A stretch of DNA of 64,000 nucleotides from Yamadazyma tenuis (Eukaryota; Ascomycota; Pichiomycetes; Serinales; Debaryomycetaceae): the NCBI RefSeq assembly GCF_029203305.1, contig NC_089461.1:1612001-1676000 (forward strand), in the 5' to 3' direction. The notes under the pieces were generated by a model. The model was given only the letters and a program-made list of their open reading frames with translations, searched no databases and was not told the origin of the DNA. Both the position numbers and the translations under genes were made by a program. Below are positions 21,202 to 30,684 of this stretch, piece by piece; the first letter of the stretch is position 1, and every line of letters starts with the position of its first letter.

Positions 21202-22872
21202 ATGTATGCCATCGCCAGAACCGGTTTCAGGAGGACTACCACAGCCCCGTCCCGCATATACTCACGAGTGTTGTCATCAGTACCGCAGGAGGAACCTACT
21301 ACCGGGGTGGTTGGTGACGGTGATGAGTATAGAAACAGAAAATTACTGATACTCAAGCACTCCCATAGAAACTACTACCCGCCACTACGAGCATTATCAC
21401 AAGAATACGACCGCCGGCTTCGTGTCAGTCAGTTTAAGGATGTGTATGGTGCGGTGGACTTTACCCACTTCCCGTCCAAAAAGGCCCCTGAGTTGGTGAA
21501 TCTCCAGGGCAAGATCCAGTCGATTCGCCGCAATGGAAAGTACATGTATTTCATTGATTTGTCCCAGGATTTTGTCAAGGTACAAGTGATGGCTAGCAAC
21601 AAGATGATGGACGTGCCGAAGGACAACTTTGTAGAGAACCATCACTTTCTTCGCAAAGGGGACTACATCAACTGTATCGGTCATCCATCAGTATCGAACA
21701 CTGGAGAGCTCCTGTTGAAATTGACTCGTCCCATCGACATTTTGGCGCCTTGTTTAAACTCAATGGTGGTGCCCCAGCACTTGAGTGACAGAAAAACCAT
21801 CAATTCAAACCGGATTTTGAACTATTTGGTGAGTCCCACCGCTCGCGAAACCATCTTGGTGAAGAACTTGGTGATCAAGTTGATCCGTCAGTTCTTAACG
21901 GCCAAGCAGTTCATGGAGTTCCAAACGCCTTTGCTTAACGGCAATTCCACCGGCGCCAATGCCCGGCCATTTGTCACCAGGTCCAATCATGTGGACACAG
22001 AGCTCCAATTGCGAGTGGCTCCTGAGTTATGGCTCAAGAAGTTGGTGATTTCAGGGTTTGAGCGGATCTTTGAGATTGGAAGTAGCTTCCGAAACGAAGG
22101 TATTGATGCCACCCATAACCTGGAGTTCACTACCTGTGAGTTTTATCAGAGTTTTACCGATTTAGACCAGTTGATGGGCATTACCCAGGAATTATTTACA
22201 TATTTGCATAGTAACTTGGAGGTGGAAGGGAATGCTTTGGGGTTGAACATCCTCCACCAGACGTTGCCTGAGCTCCAGGCCTTGAAAGAGCCGTTCACAA
22301 GGATAGAGTTTATTCCCACTCTTGAGGAAAAAACAGGTCTACAGCTACCCACTGAGTTGAACTCATACAACCTTGTACAATACCACCAGCAGTTGGACCT
22401 TGAGGTTCCAGAAGTGAGGTCTCCCGCGGTTCTTTTGGACAACTTGGCGGCGGTGTATTTGGAACCAATTTCACACCATTCCACCAAGCCGGTGTTCATA
22501 TATAATCACCCAGCTGAACTATCACCACTCTCCAAGTCCACCCATATTGCGTATGGCCTGCGGGAGTACGATATATCGTTGCGATTTGAGTTGTTTATCA
22601 ATGGCAAAGAGTATATTAATGCTTATGAGGAGGAGAACTCACCGATGGATCAGTTAGAAAAGTTCAAGGCACAACAGTCCTCTAAGCTGGACTTCAACGA
22701 CCAGGAAGCGTTGATACCTGATTGGAACTATATCAAGCTGTTGGAGTTTGGACTCCCACCAACTGGTGGTTGGGGATGTGGAATTGACCGGTTGTCGATG
22801 TTGTTCACTAATAGTGAACGCATTGACCAGGTGCTTCCGTTTGGGAACGTGAAGGATGTGTTGAAGAATTGA
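21202..22872 (+). CDS. MSK1: Mitochondrial lysyl-tRNA synthetase
   Basis: The protein has 556 residues from ATG 21202; the open frame upstream has no ATG. The N-terminus (MYAIARTGFRRTTTAPSRIYSR) is a basic presequence. Class II lysyl synthetase layout follows: an OB-fold anticodon domain (LQGKIQSIRRNGKYMYFIDL), motif 1 region, motif 2 (IFEIGSSFRNEGIDATHN) and motif 3 (GGWGCGIDRLSML). The in-frame CTG at 21712 lies in the block GEL-x-L, where lysyl synthetases read GELS, so CTG again decodes best as Ser. It charges mitochondrial tRNA-Lys. Confidence 0.9.
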   Translation: MYAIARTGFRRTTTAPSRIYSRVLSSVPQEEPTTGVVGDGDEYRNRKLLILKHSHRNYYPPLRALSQEYDRRLRVSQFKDVYGAVDFTHFPSKKAPELVNLQGKIQSIRRNGKYMYFIDLSQDFVKVQVMASNKMMDVPKDNFVENHHFLRKGDYINCIGHPSVSNTGELLLKLTRPIDILAPCLNSMVVPQHLSDRKTINSNRILNYLVSPTARETILVKNLVIKLIRQFLTAKQFMEFQTPLLNGNSTGANARPFVTRSNHVDTELQLRVAPELWLKKLVISGFERIFEIGSSFRNEGIDATHNLEFTTCEFYQSFTDLDQLMGITQELFTYLHSNLEVEGNALGLNILHQTLPELQALKEPFTRIEFIPTLEEKTGLQLPTELNSYNLVQYHQQLDLEVPEVRSPAVLLDNLAAVYLEPISHHSTKPVFIYNHPAELSPLSKSTHIAYGLREYDISLRFELFINGKEYINAYEEENSPMDQLEKFKAQQSSKLDFNDQEALIPDWNYIKLLEFGLPPTGGWGCGIDRLSMLFTNSERIDQVLPFGNVKDVLKN

Positions 22873-23111
22873 CCCAGGAAAGCCCTTGTATATATGTATA
22901 TAAAAGAAGCTAATATAGTACTTCTCACAAGTTCCTGCCCCTCAACCTTTTCGCAGCCATATTTTTGGGCATGAATCATTAAGGTTTAATGTCACTCCCA
23001 CTGAGTGTTCTCTACCTGCTCCAGGTAGAATCTCAGAAGGCGGGCAGAATAATTGGAGGTTTTAAGATTCTAAACACGTCACCACTGTGGATGGAGAATT
23101 ATATATGGTAT

Positions 23112-23954
23112 TTAATTTTTTAAGGTTCTCGATTGAATTTCCAACAAATGTCTGAATTCACCAAGAACACCAATTTGATATCGTAATAATTGGGACTTGT
23201 GACAGTAGAATTTTTTTTCGAACTTGATCCAGTCTTCTTTAGTATGGTCTTCCTTTGGGGGCTCAAAGCACCGCTCAATTGTCCAGAAACCACGGTGAAG
23301 CTCAAGTTCCCAGCAAGATATTTTTCTTAGATAGTGAGAAACGGATTTCCGACTGTCTAGGTGATTGTAACCTTGAAAGAACTTGGAAATAACCCGAATA
23401 AAATTGTGAACAAGTTCTTTCACACTGGGAATGGCCCGTTCTTGACTATTGTGCAAAAAACCTTGAAATTGAGGATCGCTTTCGAGGAAATCTTGAAACT
23501 TTTTTCCCATTCTTTGCAATACAATCTTATGGCTCAACCAGTGAGAATTGTCTTCTCTTTGATGAAGAAGGAAAATAGATGGTGGTATTCCACGACTGCC
23601 AAGTCTTTGACAGATGACAACTGATGGTACATGTTTGCCATGTGGGACAGGAGTTCCGACATTATATTTCAAGTGGTAGTTGGATTCAACAGTGCAAGCT
23701 GCGGATGAGGAACTGTTTGAAGGCTGGAAAAAGTTGTTGTTTCTGCTCAGACTGGTATTTTCTTGGTAACTTGAAGTTGTTGGCGTTTGTACGGGGAGCA
23801 CACCCAAATTGTCCTGAGCAGATAAAGAATTGAATGAATGATCCTGAGAAAAACTTGGAACACTTGGGTCTGAGATAGTACAATCACAATTCATGGAGTC
23901 TCTAGAGACTGCAACAGGGCTATCACAAACCATGTTGTTTGTGGAGGCTGACAT
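23112..23954 (-). CDS. Uncharacterised 280-residue protein
   Basis: ATG 23954 opens a full-length frame. Residues 1-90 are Ser/Asn-rich and probably disordered. Residues ~130-280 are denser, with hydrophobic, aromatic and basic residues (SHWLSHKIVLQRMGKKFQDFLESD, WELELHRGFWTIERCFEPPKEDHTKEDWIKF) and look folded and helical. I recognise no family. It converges on MSK1 (239-bp gap) and is divergent from the Sec23 paralogue with 645 bp between. Its reality rests on frame length and an unbroken, non-repetitive C-terminal half. Confidence 0.6.
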   Translation of the reverse strand: MSASTNNMVCDSPVAVSRDSMNCDCTISDPSVPSFSQDHSFNSLSAQDNLGVLPVQTPTTSSYQENTSLSRNNNFFQPSNSSSSAACTVESNYHLKYNVGTPVPHGKHVPSVVICQRLGSRGIPPSIFLLHQREDNSHWLSHKIVLQRMGKKFQDFLESDPQFQGFLHNSQERAIPSVKELVHNFIRVISKFFQGYNHLDSRKSVSHYLRKISCWELELHRGFWTIERCFEPPKEDHTKEDWIKFEKKFYCHKSQLLRYQIGVLGEFRHLLEIQSRTLKN

Positions 23955-24599
23955 AAAGCAAGTAAATGTGCGAGGACAAAATGTTTGCAGCTATTACAAA
24001 CGCACCAGAGTGCGGCTGGCTCGATTGGGAAATGGGTCAGAACTTCAAGAGCGGGAACAGTTCATCAGAAATATTTTAAGACATTCAGGAAGGACTGTGT
24101 AAAGATGTGAATTTCTGGCCAAAGACATGAATTTCTGTGCTACCACCCCGAGTAGGGTACCGGTCTAAAATTATACATTATGGCCGTGAGTGGTCCTTGG
24201 CGTTCATAAAATGTACTTTCTATCTTCTATTTCTTTTATTAAAAAATTGCAGATCGAGCTCCAAGCCAGTCAAAGATTATATCCATATCAACCCCTACTG
24301 GAGTTCAAGAGAAGTTCTTGTCGGAGGGTTATGTCCTCACCTTTGTCATTGAAGCACTGGTAACTGCCTTATATTTGCAGCCATGACTCAGCATACACAA
24401 ACTTAATGACAAAGGGGGAGAACCCTACAGTCTAGACACTAACAATACACCTATCTCACAAGGCCCCCCCATTTTCAAGCGGTGTCAATCCCCTCGTCAA
24501 TGTGGCCCAATGGCAGCAGATCCCAACACCGCACTCATTGTTTGAAATTTTCGTCGTCCTCAAGTCGCATCGAATCAACACACTCCACAAAGAAACCCG
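23955..24599. promoter_or_regulatory. Divergent region upstream of the Sec23 paralogue
   Basis: This 645-bp region lies between two divergent start codons. Short frames in it show no features, and no RNA gene or repeat stands out. The stretch before 24600 is C-rich, as in many yeast 5' leaders. Confidence 0.35.
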
Positions 24600-26978
24600 A
24601 TGTCTGACACGTCGTACTTCGATACCCGTGAAGAGGTGGACGGTGTGCGTGTGACATGGAACTCTCTACCCCGGACCAAGCTCCAGCACGAGCGCAACGT
24701 CACCCCCATGGCCGCCATGTATACTCCCTTGAACAATAAACATGGAGATCCCATACCTTCTTCTCACCAAATCGTCAATTGTCGACAATGCCAGAGCTTC
24801 ATTCACCCGTACGTGAACCGCAACGAAGAGACGTGGGTGTGCACGTACTGTGGCTTCAGCAACCGGCTCGTGGTGGACGAGGCCGGCAATTTCCCGGTGG
24901 GATTGGCTGCTAGCACGGTGGAGTATCATACCAGTAAGTTCAATAACCTCCCGCCCATCTTCATCTACGTGGTGGACACGTGCTTCGAGACCGAGGACCG
25001 GGACGCGTATGAATCGTTGAAACAGAGCTTGGTGGTGTCGTTGAGCCTCTTGCCGGAAAACTCGTTGGTAGGATTGGTTTCATTTGGAAAGAACGTCGCC
25101 ATTCATAACCTCTCATCGGCCAATGCCATGTGTCACAGCTTCAATGGGGCCAAGGAATATACGCTTGAGCAGTTCCGCCAGTCGTTGGGCCTTTTGGATA
25201 CGTCGTTGAAGAGAAACCACCATCCGGATGAGTTGTTTGGTAGTATTGGCAAGCAGTTTCTCCAGCCGGTAAATTTGGTGGAGTATCAGCTCACGAATGT
25301 GATTGAAACATTGACCACAAACACGTTCCCGCGAGCAGAGCGGAAAGAGAGACCATACCGGGCCACCGGCTGTGCTATTAACGTGGCGAGTTTGTTGTTG
25401 ACGTCGTTATTGGGCACGTATGGCTCCAACGGTGGCCAGCTATTGTGCTTTATTGGAGGAGCTTGTACGTACGGACCGGGAGCGATCGTGGGCAACCAGC
25501 TCAAGGAGCCGTTGAGGTCCCACCACGATATAGAGACGTCTCGTCAGTCGACGTTGGCCAAAAACATGAAGTTGCCCCAACAGTCCACCAATTTCACCGT
25601 CGATTATTCGTTGGTGTTGAAGGCTAAAACCTTCTATAAAACCATCACTCAATATTTGGTGAAGTTGGGAGTGAGCTGTAGCTATTTCATCGGCAGCTAC
25701 GACCAGGTAGGTTTGTACGAGATGGACGAGGTGTGCCGAAAGACAGGAGGAGTGGTGATCATGCTGGACTCCTTCAATACCTCTATATTCAAGCAGAGTT
25801 TCTTGAAATTTTTCCGAAAAGAGCCCGACTCCGAGTACTTGGAGTTTGGGTTGAATGCTACGTTGGAGGTGAAGGTGGAGCTTGACCTCAAGGTTGAAGG
25901 GTTAATTGGCAACGCTGTGGGTTTGCCGTTGAACCAGAAGAATGGGGCATTAGTGTCACAGAAGCCTATCAAAGGTGAGGGTAACACCAACTGCTGGAAG
26001 TTGTGCCATGTCGACCCCCAGTCCACCTTTGCCATTTTCTTTGAGAAGTTGGACACCCGTTACAACGCCAACTCAACCACAATCCAGTTCATCACCCATT
26101 ATCAGCATCTGTCAGGAGAGTTCATTATTCGCGTTACTACGTTTCCCATTGCAATTATCCACGATAGTGATGCTGGCCGCTTGGAGTTGGGTTTCGACCA
26201 GTACGCGGCAGCTGCCTGCTTGGCCCGAGACTATACGTATCGGTTGGAGACCGAGAACGTTAGTCATGCGGATGTGGTAAAGGATATTGATAAAATCTCG
26301 GTCGATTTTTGTACGCGGTTTGCCCAGTATCACAAGGGAACCGTTTCATCATTTATGCTTTCCAACAGGTACTCATTCTTGCCGCATGTGGTGTACCACT
26401 TACGAAGGTCACCGTTCATCAACGTGTTTAACAATTCCCCCGACGAAACCAGTTTCATCCGCCATGTGTTGATGCATGAAGATACTAACAATATATTGAT
26501 AATGGTACAGCCCACATTATTATCGTATGATATCGACACATTTGGATCGGTGGATGAGAATGGTGTGGCTAACACTGATCCCCAGCCGGTACTCTTGGAC
26601 TCGATGTCGTTGAGCAAATCCAAGATCCTTCTTCTCGATACTTTTTTCCACATCTTGATATACCATGGTGGGCAGGTGGCCGAGTGGAGAAAATTAGGCT
26701 ACCACAACCAAGAGGGCTACGAACACTTTAAGGAGTTTTTGGAAGCCCCCAAGAAAGAGGCAATGGAAATCTTGATGGACCGGTTCCCGTTGCCACGGTT
26801 CATTGACTGTGACGAAGGAGGGTCGCAGGCCCGGTTCTTGATGGCCAAGTTGAACCCCAGCTCCAGCTACTCTTCGAATCCCAACATCTTTTATGGAAAC
26901 CAGCTAGACGTGTTGACCGACGACTTATCGATGCAGCTGTTTATGGATCATATTCAACGAATTGTCACCGCCAAGTAA
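24600..26978 (+). CDS. NEL1: Sec23 paralogue, probable Sar1 GAP (NEL1-like)
   Basis: The 792-residue protein has the complete Sec23 layout: N-terminal beta strand (EEVDGVRVTWNSLP), zinc finger (C61, C64, C81, C84), trunk (PPIFIYVVDTC...), beta-sandwich (QFITHYQH-x-SGEFIIRVTT), helical region and gelsolin domain. The GAP block RFIDCDEGGSQARFLMAKLNPS is intact, with the arginine finger at about R745. The N-terminal half is far from the strongly conserved COPII Sec23 (for example WVCTYCGFSNRL in the finger), so I read it as the second fungal Sec23-like protein, Nel1, rather than the essential coat subunit. In-frame CTGs at 25764 and 26109 fall on Ser/Thr positions. Confidence 0.8.
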   Translation: MSDTSYFDTREEVDGVRVTWNSLPRTKLQHERNVTPMAAMYTPLNNKHGDPIPSSHQIVNCRQCQSFIHPYVNRNEETWVCTYCGFSNRLVVDEAGNFPVGLAASTVEYHTSKFNNLPPIFIYVVDTCFETEDRDAYESLKQSLVVSLSLLPENSLVGLVSFGKNVAIHNLSSANAMCHSFNGAKEYTLEQFRQSLGLLDTSLKRNHHPDELFGSIGKQFLQPVNLVEYQLTNVIETLTTNTFPRAERKERPYRATGCAINVASLLLTSLLGTYGSNGGQLLCFIGGACTYGPGAIVGNQLKEPLRSHHDIETSRQSTLAKNMKLPQQSTNFTVDYSLVLKAKTFYKTITQYLVKLGVSCSYFIGSYDQVGLYEMDEVCRKTGGVVIMLDSFNTSIFKQSFLKFFRKEPDSEYLEFGLNATLEVKVELDLKVEGLIGNAVGLPLNQKNGALVSQKPIKGEGNTNCWKLCHVDPQSTFAIFFEKLDTRYNANSTTIQFITHYQHLSGEFIIRVTTFPIAIIHDSDAGRLELGFDQYAAAACLARDYTYRLETENVSHADVVKDIDKISVDFCTRFAQYHKGTVSSFMLSNRYSFLPHVVYHLRRSPFINVFNNSPDETSFIRHVLMHEDTNNILIMVQPTLLSYDIDTFGSVDENGVANTDPQPVLLDSMSLSKSKILLLDTFFHILIYHGGQVAEWRKLGYHNQEGYEHFKEFLEAPKKEAMEILMDRFPLPRFIDCDEGGSQARFLMAKLNPSSSYSSNPNIFYGNQLDVLTDDLSMQLFMDHIQRIVTAK

Positions 26979-27114
26979 TTGGTGGAAACCCTTTATAAGC
27001 CTATAGAATAATCAAAAGAAAATTACCCCAGACTTGGTGATTTTACGCGATGCTGCAAAGTGAGAAATCTGTCAAGAATCCAGCGACAGCATACTGGTTG
27101 AGGCACAAACTTAA

Positions 27115-27705
27115 ATGAAACGAGCCAACCGTGAGCTGTACGACATCGCCACCCCCCCTTTATCACCCGAACCACTAGAAGAATGCCCTCAGGCATACAA
27201 GAAGGGGTGTTTTCCTCAAACAAAACGCGTGCCAGAAGCGGTAATTCCAACTAGCAGAGCCAAATGTTTAACTTCTGAAATATCTTCGCTCTTGAACAAT
27301 TTGGTACATCGCGAAGAGTTTATGACTGATGACCCGTGTGTTGAACTATTGGTGTTTCTTGATGCACAGGGGAACCAATATATGGACGACTTGGTCAGTA
27401 CCTGGAGCCACCTAGACACACGAATACGAGTGATTCTCGTGACTCCCAACTTGCTGGCCCTCGAACAGGTACAGGTGACCGTCACAAATAATATCCAATG
27501 TGTGCAGTTGTCGAAACACTTCAAGGTTCTCGATCCGTTAGGAGGTGGAGACTATCCTCTCAACTACTTGACAATTGTGTGCAATAACTTGACGAGAGTA
27601 CAGGTTCCAATCCGGTTGAACACACACAATCCATTCGAGCGGTTTGGTGTCGGGCTAAAAGAGCTCCCTTCGTTTCTTCATGACGTGCTTCCGCATATAT
27701 TATAG
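27115..27705 (+). CDS. Uncharacterised 196-residue protein, possible thioredoxin-like fold
   Basis: ATG 27115 begins a frame that opens with a TPPLSPEP motif (possible proline-directed phosphosite). Residues ~75-185 alternate beta and helix: CVELLVFLDAQGNQYMDDL, IRVILVTPN, then HFKVLDPLGGGDYPLNYLTIVCNNLTRVQVPIRL. This is reminiscent of peroxiredoxin/thioredoxin-fold proteins that lack the redox CxxC. The resemblance is weak and I give no function. It ends 16 bp from the stop of the convergent YAF9 gene and follows NEL1 in tandem (136 bp). Confidence 0.6.
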   Translation: MKRANRELYDIATPPLSPEPLEECPQAYKKGCFPQTKRVPEAVIPTSRAKCLTSEISSLLNNLVHREEFMTDDPCVELLVFLDAQGNQYMDDLVSTWSHLDTRIRVILVTPNLLALEQVQVTVTNNIQCVQLSKHFKVLDPLGGGDYPLNYLTIVCNNLTRVQVPIRLNTHNPFERFGVGLKELPSFLHDVLPHIL

Positions 27706-27721
27706 GTAATGTACATACATA

Positions 27722-28387
27722 CTACTGTAATAGAGCGATTTTTTCTTGCTCCAACTCCTTGTACCGATTTCTCTGGTTTTCGATTTCGTGCTTGATTCGG
27801 TAGATCTGGGCGTCTAACCGGGCCAACTCATCCTGTTCGTCTTGCCGGCAAAACTCCTGGTCCTTCTTGTCTTCATCAGATATCTTTTGTGGTAAGTAGT
27901 TTGCCGGTTTGCGGGTCAAGATCTCAAATGTCGACTCGGTCGGCTCCTGGAACACCAACTCGTCATATAGCACCGAGTTGATTTCTCCGTTTTCTTTGGG
28001 GGGGATTTTGGGATTGAAAGGGTGTAACTTTAATCCGTGGAAAATTTGAAAGTTCTTCTCATTGATGCCCAACTCGCTGCCAGTGTGGAAATGGATCTTG
28101 ATGATGATCTCAAACTCTCCCCAGCCAGTCTCGGTGACCTGGTAGGGCGGGTGCTCGATTGACCGCACAGGATTGTCATAGGTTTCATGTAGTTTGAAGG
28201 TGACTCGCTTGATCAAAGGTGTGAGGTCTATGTCATCTAACACTGGTTTTAAGAACACGGTCCACTCGTGCGTGTGGTCAGGGGGCGTGAGGGCAGTTCT
28301 CTTTTCATCCGCCAACTTGACGGCATTGTTGCCGTACAAGATGGGCACCGATATCGATACATTCTTTATTCTTCTGTTTTGGCTCAT
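27722..28387 (-). CDS. YAF9: YAF9, YEATS-domain subunit of SWR1 and NuA4
   Basis: The protein has 221 residues from the ATG at 28387 (MSQNRRIKNVSIS); the frame extends 12 codons upstream without an ATG. The YEATS domain spans about 8-125, with DHTHEWTVFLKPV, VTFKLHETYDNPVRSIEHPPYQVTETGWGEFEIIIKIHF and the acyl-lysine pocket aromatics and Gly-Trp. A C-terminal coiled coil (LARLDAQIYRIKHEIENQRNRYKELEQEK) ends the protein, as in yeast Yaf9 (226). It reads acylated histone tails for H2A.Z deposition and H4 acetylation in the nucleus. Confidence 0.95.
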   Translation of the reverse strand: MSQNRRIKNVSISVPILYGNNAVKLADEKRTALTPPDHTHEWTVFLKPVLDDIDLTPLIKRVTFKLHETYDNPVRSIEHPPYQVTETGWGEFEIIIKIHFHTGSELGINEKNFQIFHGLKLHPFNPKIPPKENGEINSVLYDELVFQEPTESTFEILTRKPANYLPQKISDEDKKDQEFCRQDEQDELARLDAQIYRIKHEIENQRNRYKELEQEKIALLQ

Positions 28388-28732
28388 GGTGTTGAAGTGA
28401 AAACAATGTCGCGCGCTCAACACAAAGCCATGGACACAAGCGTACGAAATTACCTAGAAAAAAAGTTGAGGTAGGCAAACAGAGTTGGGGAATTAACCTA
28501 TACAAGCAGTGGTGACATAGTACATAGAAATGGTGTTCATACTGCGCAAAAACCAATTTTATTGAAATGTTGCAAAATGGACTCGTACTAGCAAATTAGC
28601 GACTGGTCGAAACTATCATAAATATAGGAATATTCATATTGTCTGGAAATGTCAATTACTACCTTATTCAAAGACACGTTTACTAAGACTATTACTCAGT
28701 CAGTGCATCATGGATCTTCATAGGGACACATG
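28388..28732. other. Intergenic region, YAF9 promoter and edge of the dehydrogenase array
   Basis: These 345 bp hold the YAF9 promoter on the minus strand. No gene, repeat or RNA was recognised. Confidence 0.3.
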
Positions 28733-29184
28733 GCGTGGCCAACTGGTTCCCCTGTAATTCATATCCGAAGGAGGATAAGGGTGCAGATTAATGGGAAAAT
28801 GGCATCATCAGAGGGTTTGGGAAACCAACTTCTTGGGAGCTGTCAAGCGCTTGAGAAGTGTTCTCCTAATATTGGACCTCAGCACCAAGTCGGTCAAAAT
28901 CTTCGCTTGCTGGAAAAATCTCCAATATGGTATTTGCTTGCAACAAAGCTGTTCTTAATCACGGCACTAAGCAAGTTGCCCTCAAGAGAAAGGAAAATGG
29001 TGTACACCAGATACCTTTCCACCCCAGTGCCGCTGGCACAGATATCACCACGGAAGGAAAAGGCAAGTTTACCCTAATTTCAACAGAAGAAAGTGCTGCT
29101 TAAATCGGGGAACTTGTTGACAAGTTGACTTTGGAAGACTCAGGTAAGTTTTGGTCGTACAAAGGATCTAAGATTGATTACTAG
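28733..29184 (+). pseudogene. Decayed fourth copy of the short-chain dehydrogenase
   Basis: From about 28733 the DNA aligns by eye with codons ~75 to the stop of the three intact dehydrogenases downstream. Strong blocks are the one coding for NFLGAVK (about 28823), the GAT/LERKERGDI equivalents (about 28930-29010), the EESAAK equivalent (about 29088) and LVDKLTLEDSGKFWSY (29109-29160), ending at a homologous TAG at 29182-29184. The Rossmann-fold half and start codon are missing. Several small deletions shift the frame, the YxxxK region is destroyed, and an in-frame stop replaces a Lys codon (gctgcttaaatc). Its spacer also resembles the spacers between intact copies, so it is a lost array member. 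Confidence 0.85.
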
Positions 29185-29530
29185 ATTAGAAATTGTATCT
29201 AGAGACAGATTAGTGGATAATAAATATTCTACCAACATTGAACATTATGGGTTAGTTGTCCAGTAATTAATTGTAGTGCTGAAGAAACTGTCGCAACCAT
29301 TAGCTGCAAATTTCCAATCACGTCAAAATGGGGGAGTTAATCCCGGCGATAGTGCTGAATAATAGAGGAAAAAGACGTGTCCAAACCCAATTCTCAATAG
29401 TTAAGGGAGTTACGACGGAGGTAAGATTATGCTATTGAACACGGCACCAAGCCATAGATGGTGCTTCCAAAACCTAAGTATTTAAACTCACGAAATTTCC
29501 CAGCAAAAATGATATCCATAAACTTTCATA
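29185..29530 (+). promoter_or_regulatory. Promoter of dehydrogenase copy 1
   Basis: This copy of the array's promoter has the shared upstream block (about 29331-29420, starting ggggagttaatcccggcgat). The shared core promoter lies at about 29475-29530, with a TATTTAAA element and an upstream ATG at 29509 that opens a short frame overlapping the gene start. Confidence 0.7.
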
Positions 29531-29586
29531 ATGTCTACTTATCTTATCACTGGTGCCAACCGTGGAATTGGCTTGGCTCTCTTTAA
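29509..29586 (+). other. Overlapping upstream ORF of dehydrogenase copy 1
   Basis: ATG 29509 lies 22 bp before the main start and opens a 25-codon frame that overlaps the gene in another frame and stops at 29584-29586. The same arrangement occurs at 30663-30740 and 31802-31879. If transcripts start upstream of it, it should lower translation of the main frame. Confidence 0.5.
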
Positions 29587-30259
29587 ACAAGTGGCTGCTA
29601 AATCAGAAAACACTGTTATTGTTACAGTCAGAGACGAAACTAAGGCCGAACAAATCAAAAAGTTGGGCTACAACAATGTCCACGTGATTGTTATCGACAT
29701 GGTAGACTCACCAGAAGCGTTCAAGGCTGCATTCAAGAACCTTCCAGAATTGGCCCCCAATGGTTTCGATGTCGTGATCCACAACGCTGGTGTTTCCTCC
29801 AAAGTAACTTTGGGTAAGCTTGTGGACCACGAATTCAGTGAGTTCCAGAGAGTTTGGGAAGTTAACTTCTTGGGGGCTGTCAAGTTCTTTAGAAGTATTA
29901 TTCCAACGTTGGATCTTCACACCAAGCCCGTTAAAGCGCTCGCTATTTCTTCCTTAGCCGGTACTATCTCCCAGATGATATTTGCTGGCAACAGTTACGG
30001 TGCTAGTAAGGCGGCTCTTAACTACCTCATAAAGGAGCTTTCCCTTGAGAGAAAGGAAAGAGGTGATATCTTCGTACCCATAAACCCTGGAGTGGTTGAA
30101 ACAGATATGACTGCAGATATGACTGCTGAAATAAAGGAAGCATATGGTTTTATTACGGCGGAAGAATGTGCTGCTAAGCTCTGGGAACTTGCCGACAAGT
30201 TGACATTGGAAGACTCAGGTAAGTTCTTGTCGTACGATGGATCTGAGCTTGCCTATTAG
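29531..30259 (+). CDS. Short-chain dehydrogenase/reductase, array copy 1
   Basis: This 242-residue classical SDR has the NAD(P)-binding motif TGANRGIG (G8, G12, G14), HNAG (about 84-87), catalytic Ser in LAISSLAG (140/141) and YxxxK (Y156, K160). R34 in TVRDETKAE hints at NADP preference. It resembles the sniffer/C-factor and ketoreductase-like SDRs of fungi. The substrate is unknown; a small carbonyl compound is plausible. No targeting signal is seen, so it is probably cytosolic. It is the first of three intact tandem copies and differs from the others mainly after codon 50 and in the TADMTAEIKEAY loop before the last helix. Confidence 0.92.
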   Translation: MSTYLITGANRGIGLALFKQVAAKSENTVIVTVRDETKAEQIKKLGYNNVHVIVIDMVDSPEAFKAAFKNLPELAPNGFDVVIHNAGVSSKVTLGKLVDHEFSEFQRVWEVNFLGAVKFFRSIIPTLDLHTKPVKALAISSLAGTISQMIFAGNSYGASKAALNYLIKELSLERKERGDIFVPINPGVVETDMTADMTAEIKEAYGFITAEECAAKLWELADKLTLEDSGKFLSYDGSELAY

Positions 30260-30684
30260 ATTAGAAAAATAATTAGAAAAGAGATATAATTAGAATAGAG
30301 ATATATTTATAGACATACGAATATATGGTTTAGAATATAGTAGGTACATTACTTGTCTAGTATTTACTAGTTAGATGCTACTCGAAAAAATATAACTGTC
30401 GTAATGAGGCTTGCTCACACACATCACTTAGCCATCTACAGCCAATCACGTGAATAGCTTCATTAGTAAGAAGTTAGAGGGAGTTAATCCCGGTGATACG
30501 GTGCAGAAAAACGCAGAAAAACGACGTGTCCAAACCCATATATCCATAGTTAAAGGAGTTACACCGGAGATAAACCTACCGCATTGGGCAATGGCTGCAC
30601 TCAAACGATACACCGTATTTGCAAAACCCAAGTATTTAAACTCACGAAATTCCCCAGCAAAAATGATATCCATAAACTTTAATT
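30260..30684 (+). promoter_or_regulatory. Spacer and promoter of dehydrogenase copy 2
   Basis: These 425 bp contain an E-box CACGTG at 30447-30452 and a more diverged copy of the shared upstream block (about 30479-30570, gagttaatcccggtgat). The shared core promoter with TATTTAAA is at about 30630-30684, and the overlapping upstream ATG at 30663. Confidence 0.65.

Noticed and set aside
28730..29077. 115-codon frame as a real gene
   Set aside because: It is a frame-shifted reading of the decayed dehydrogenase copy.
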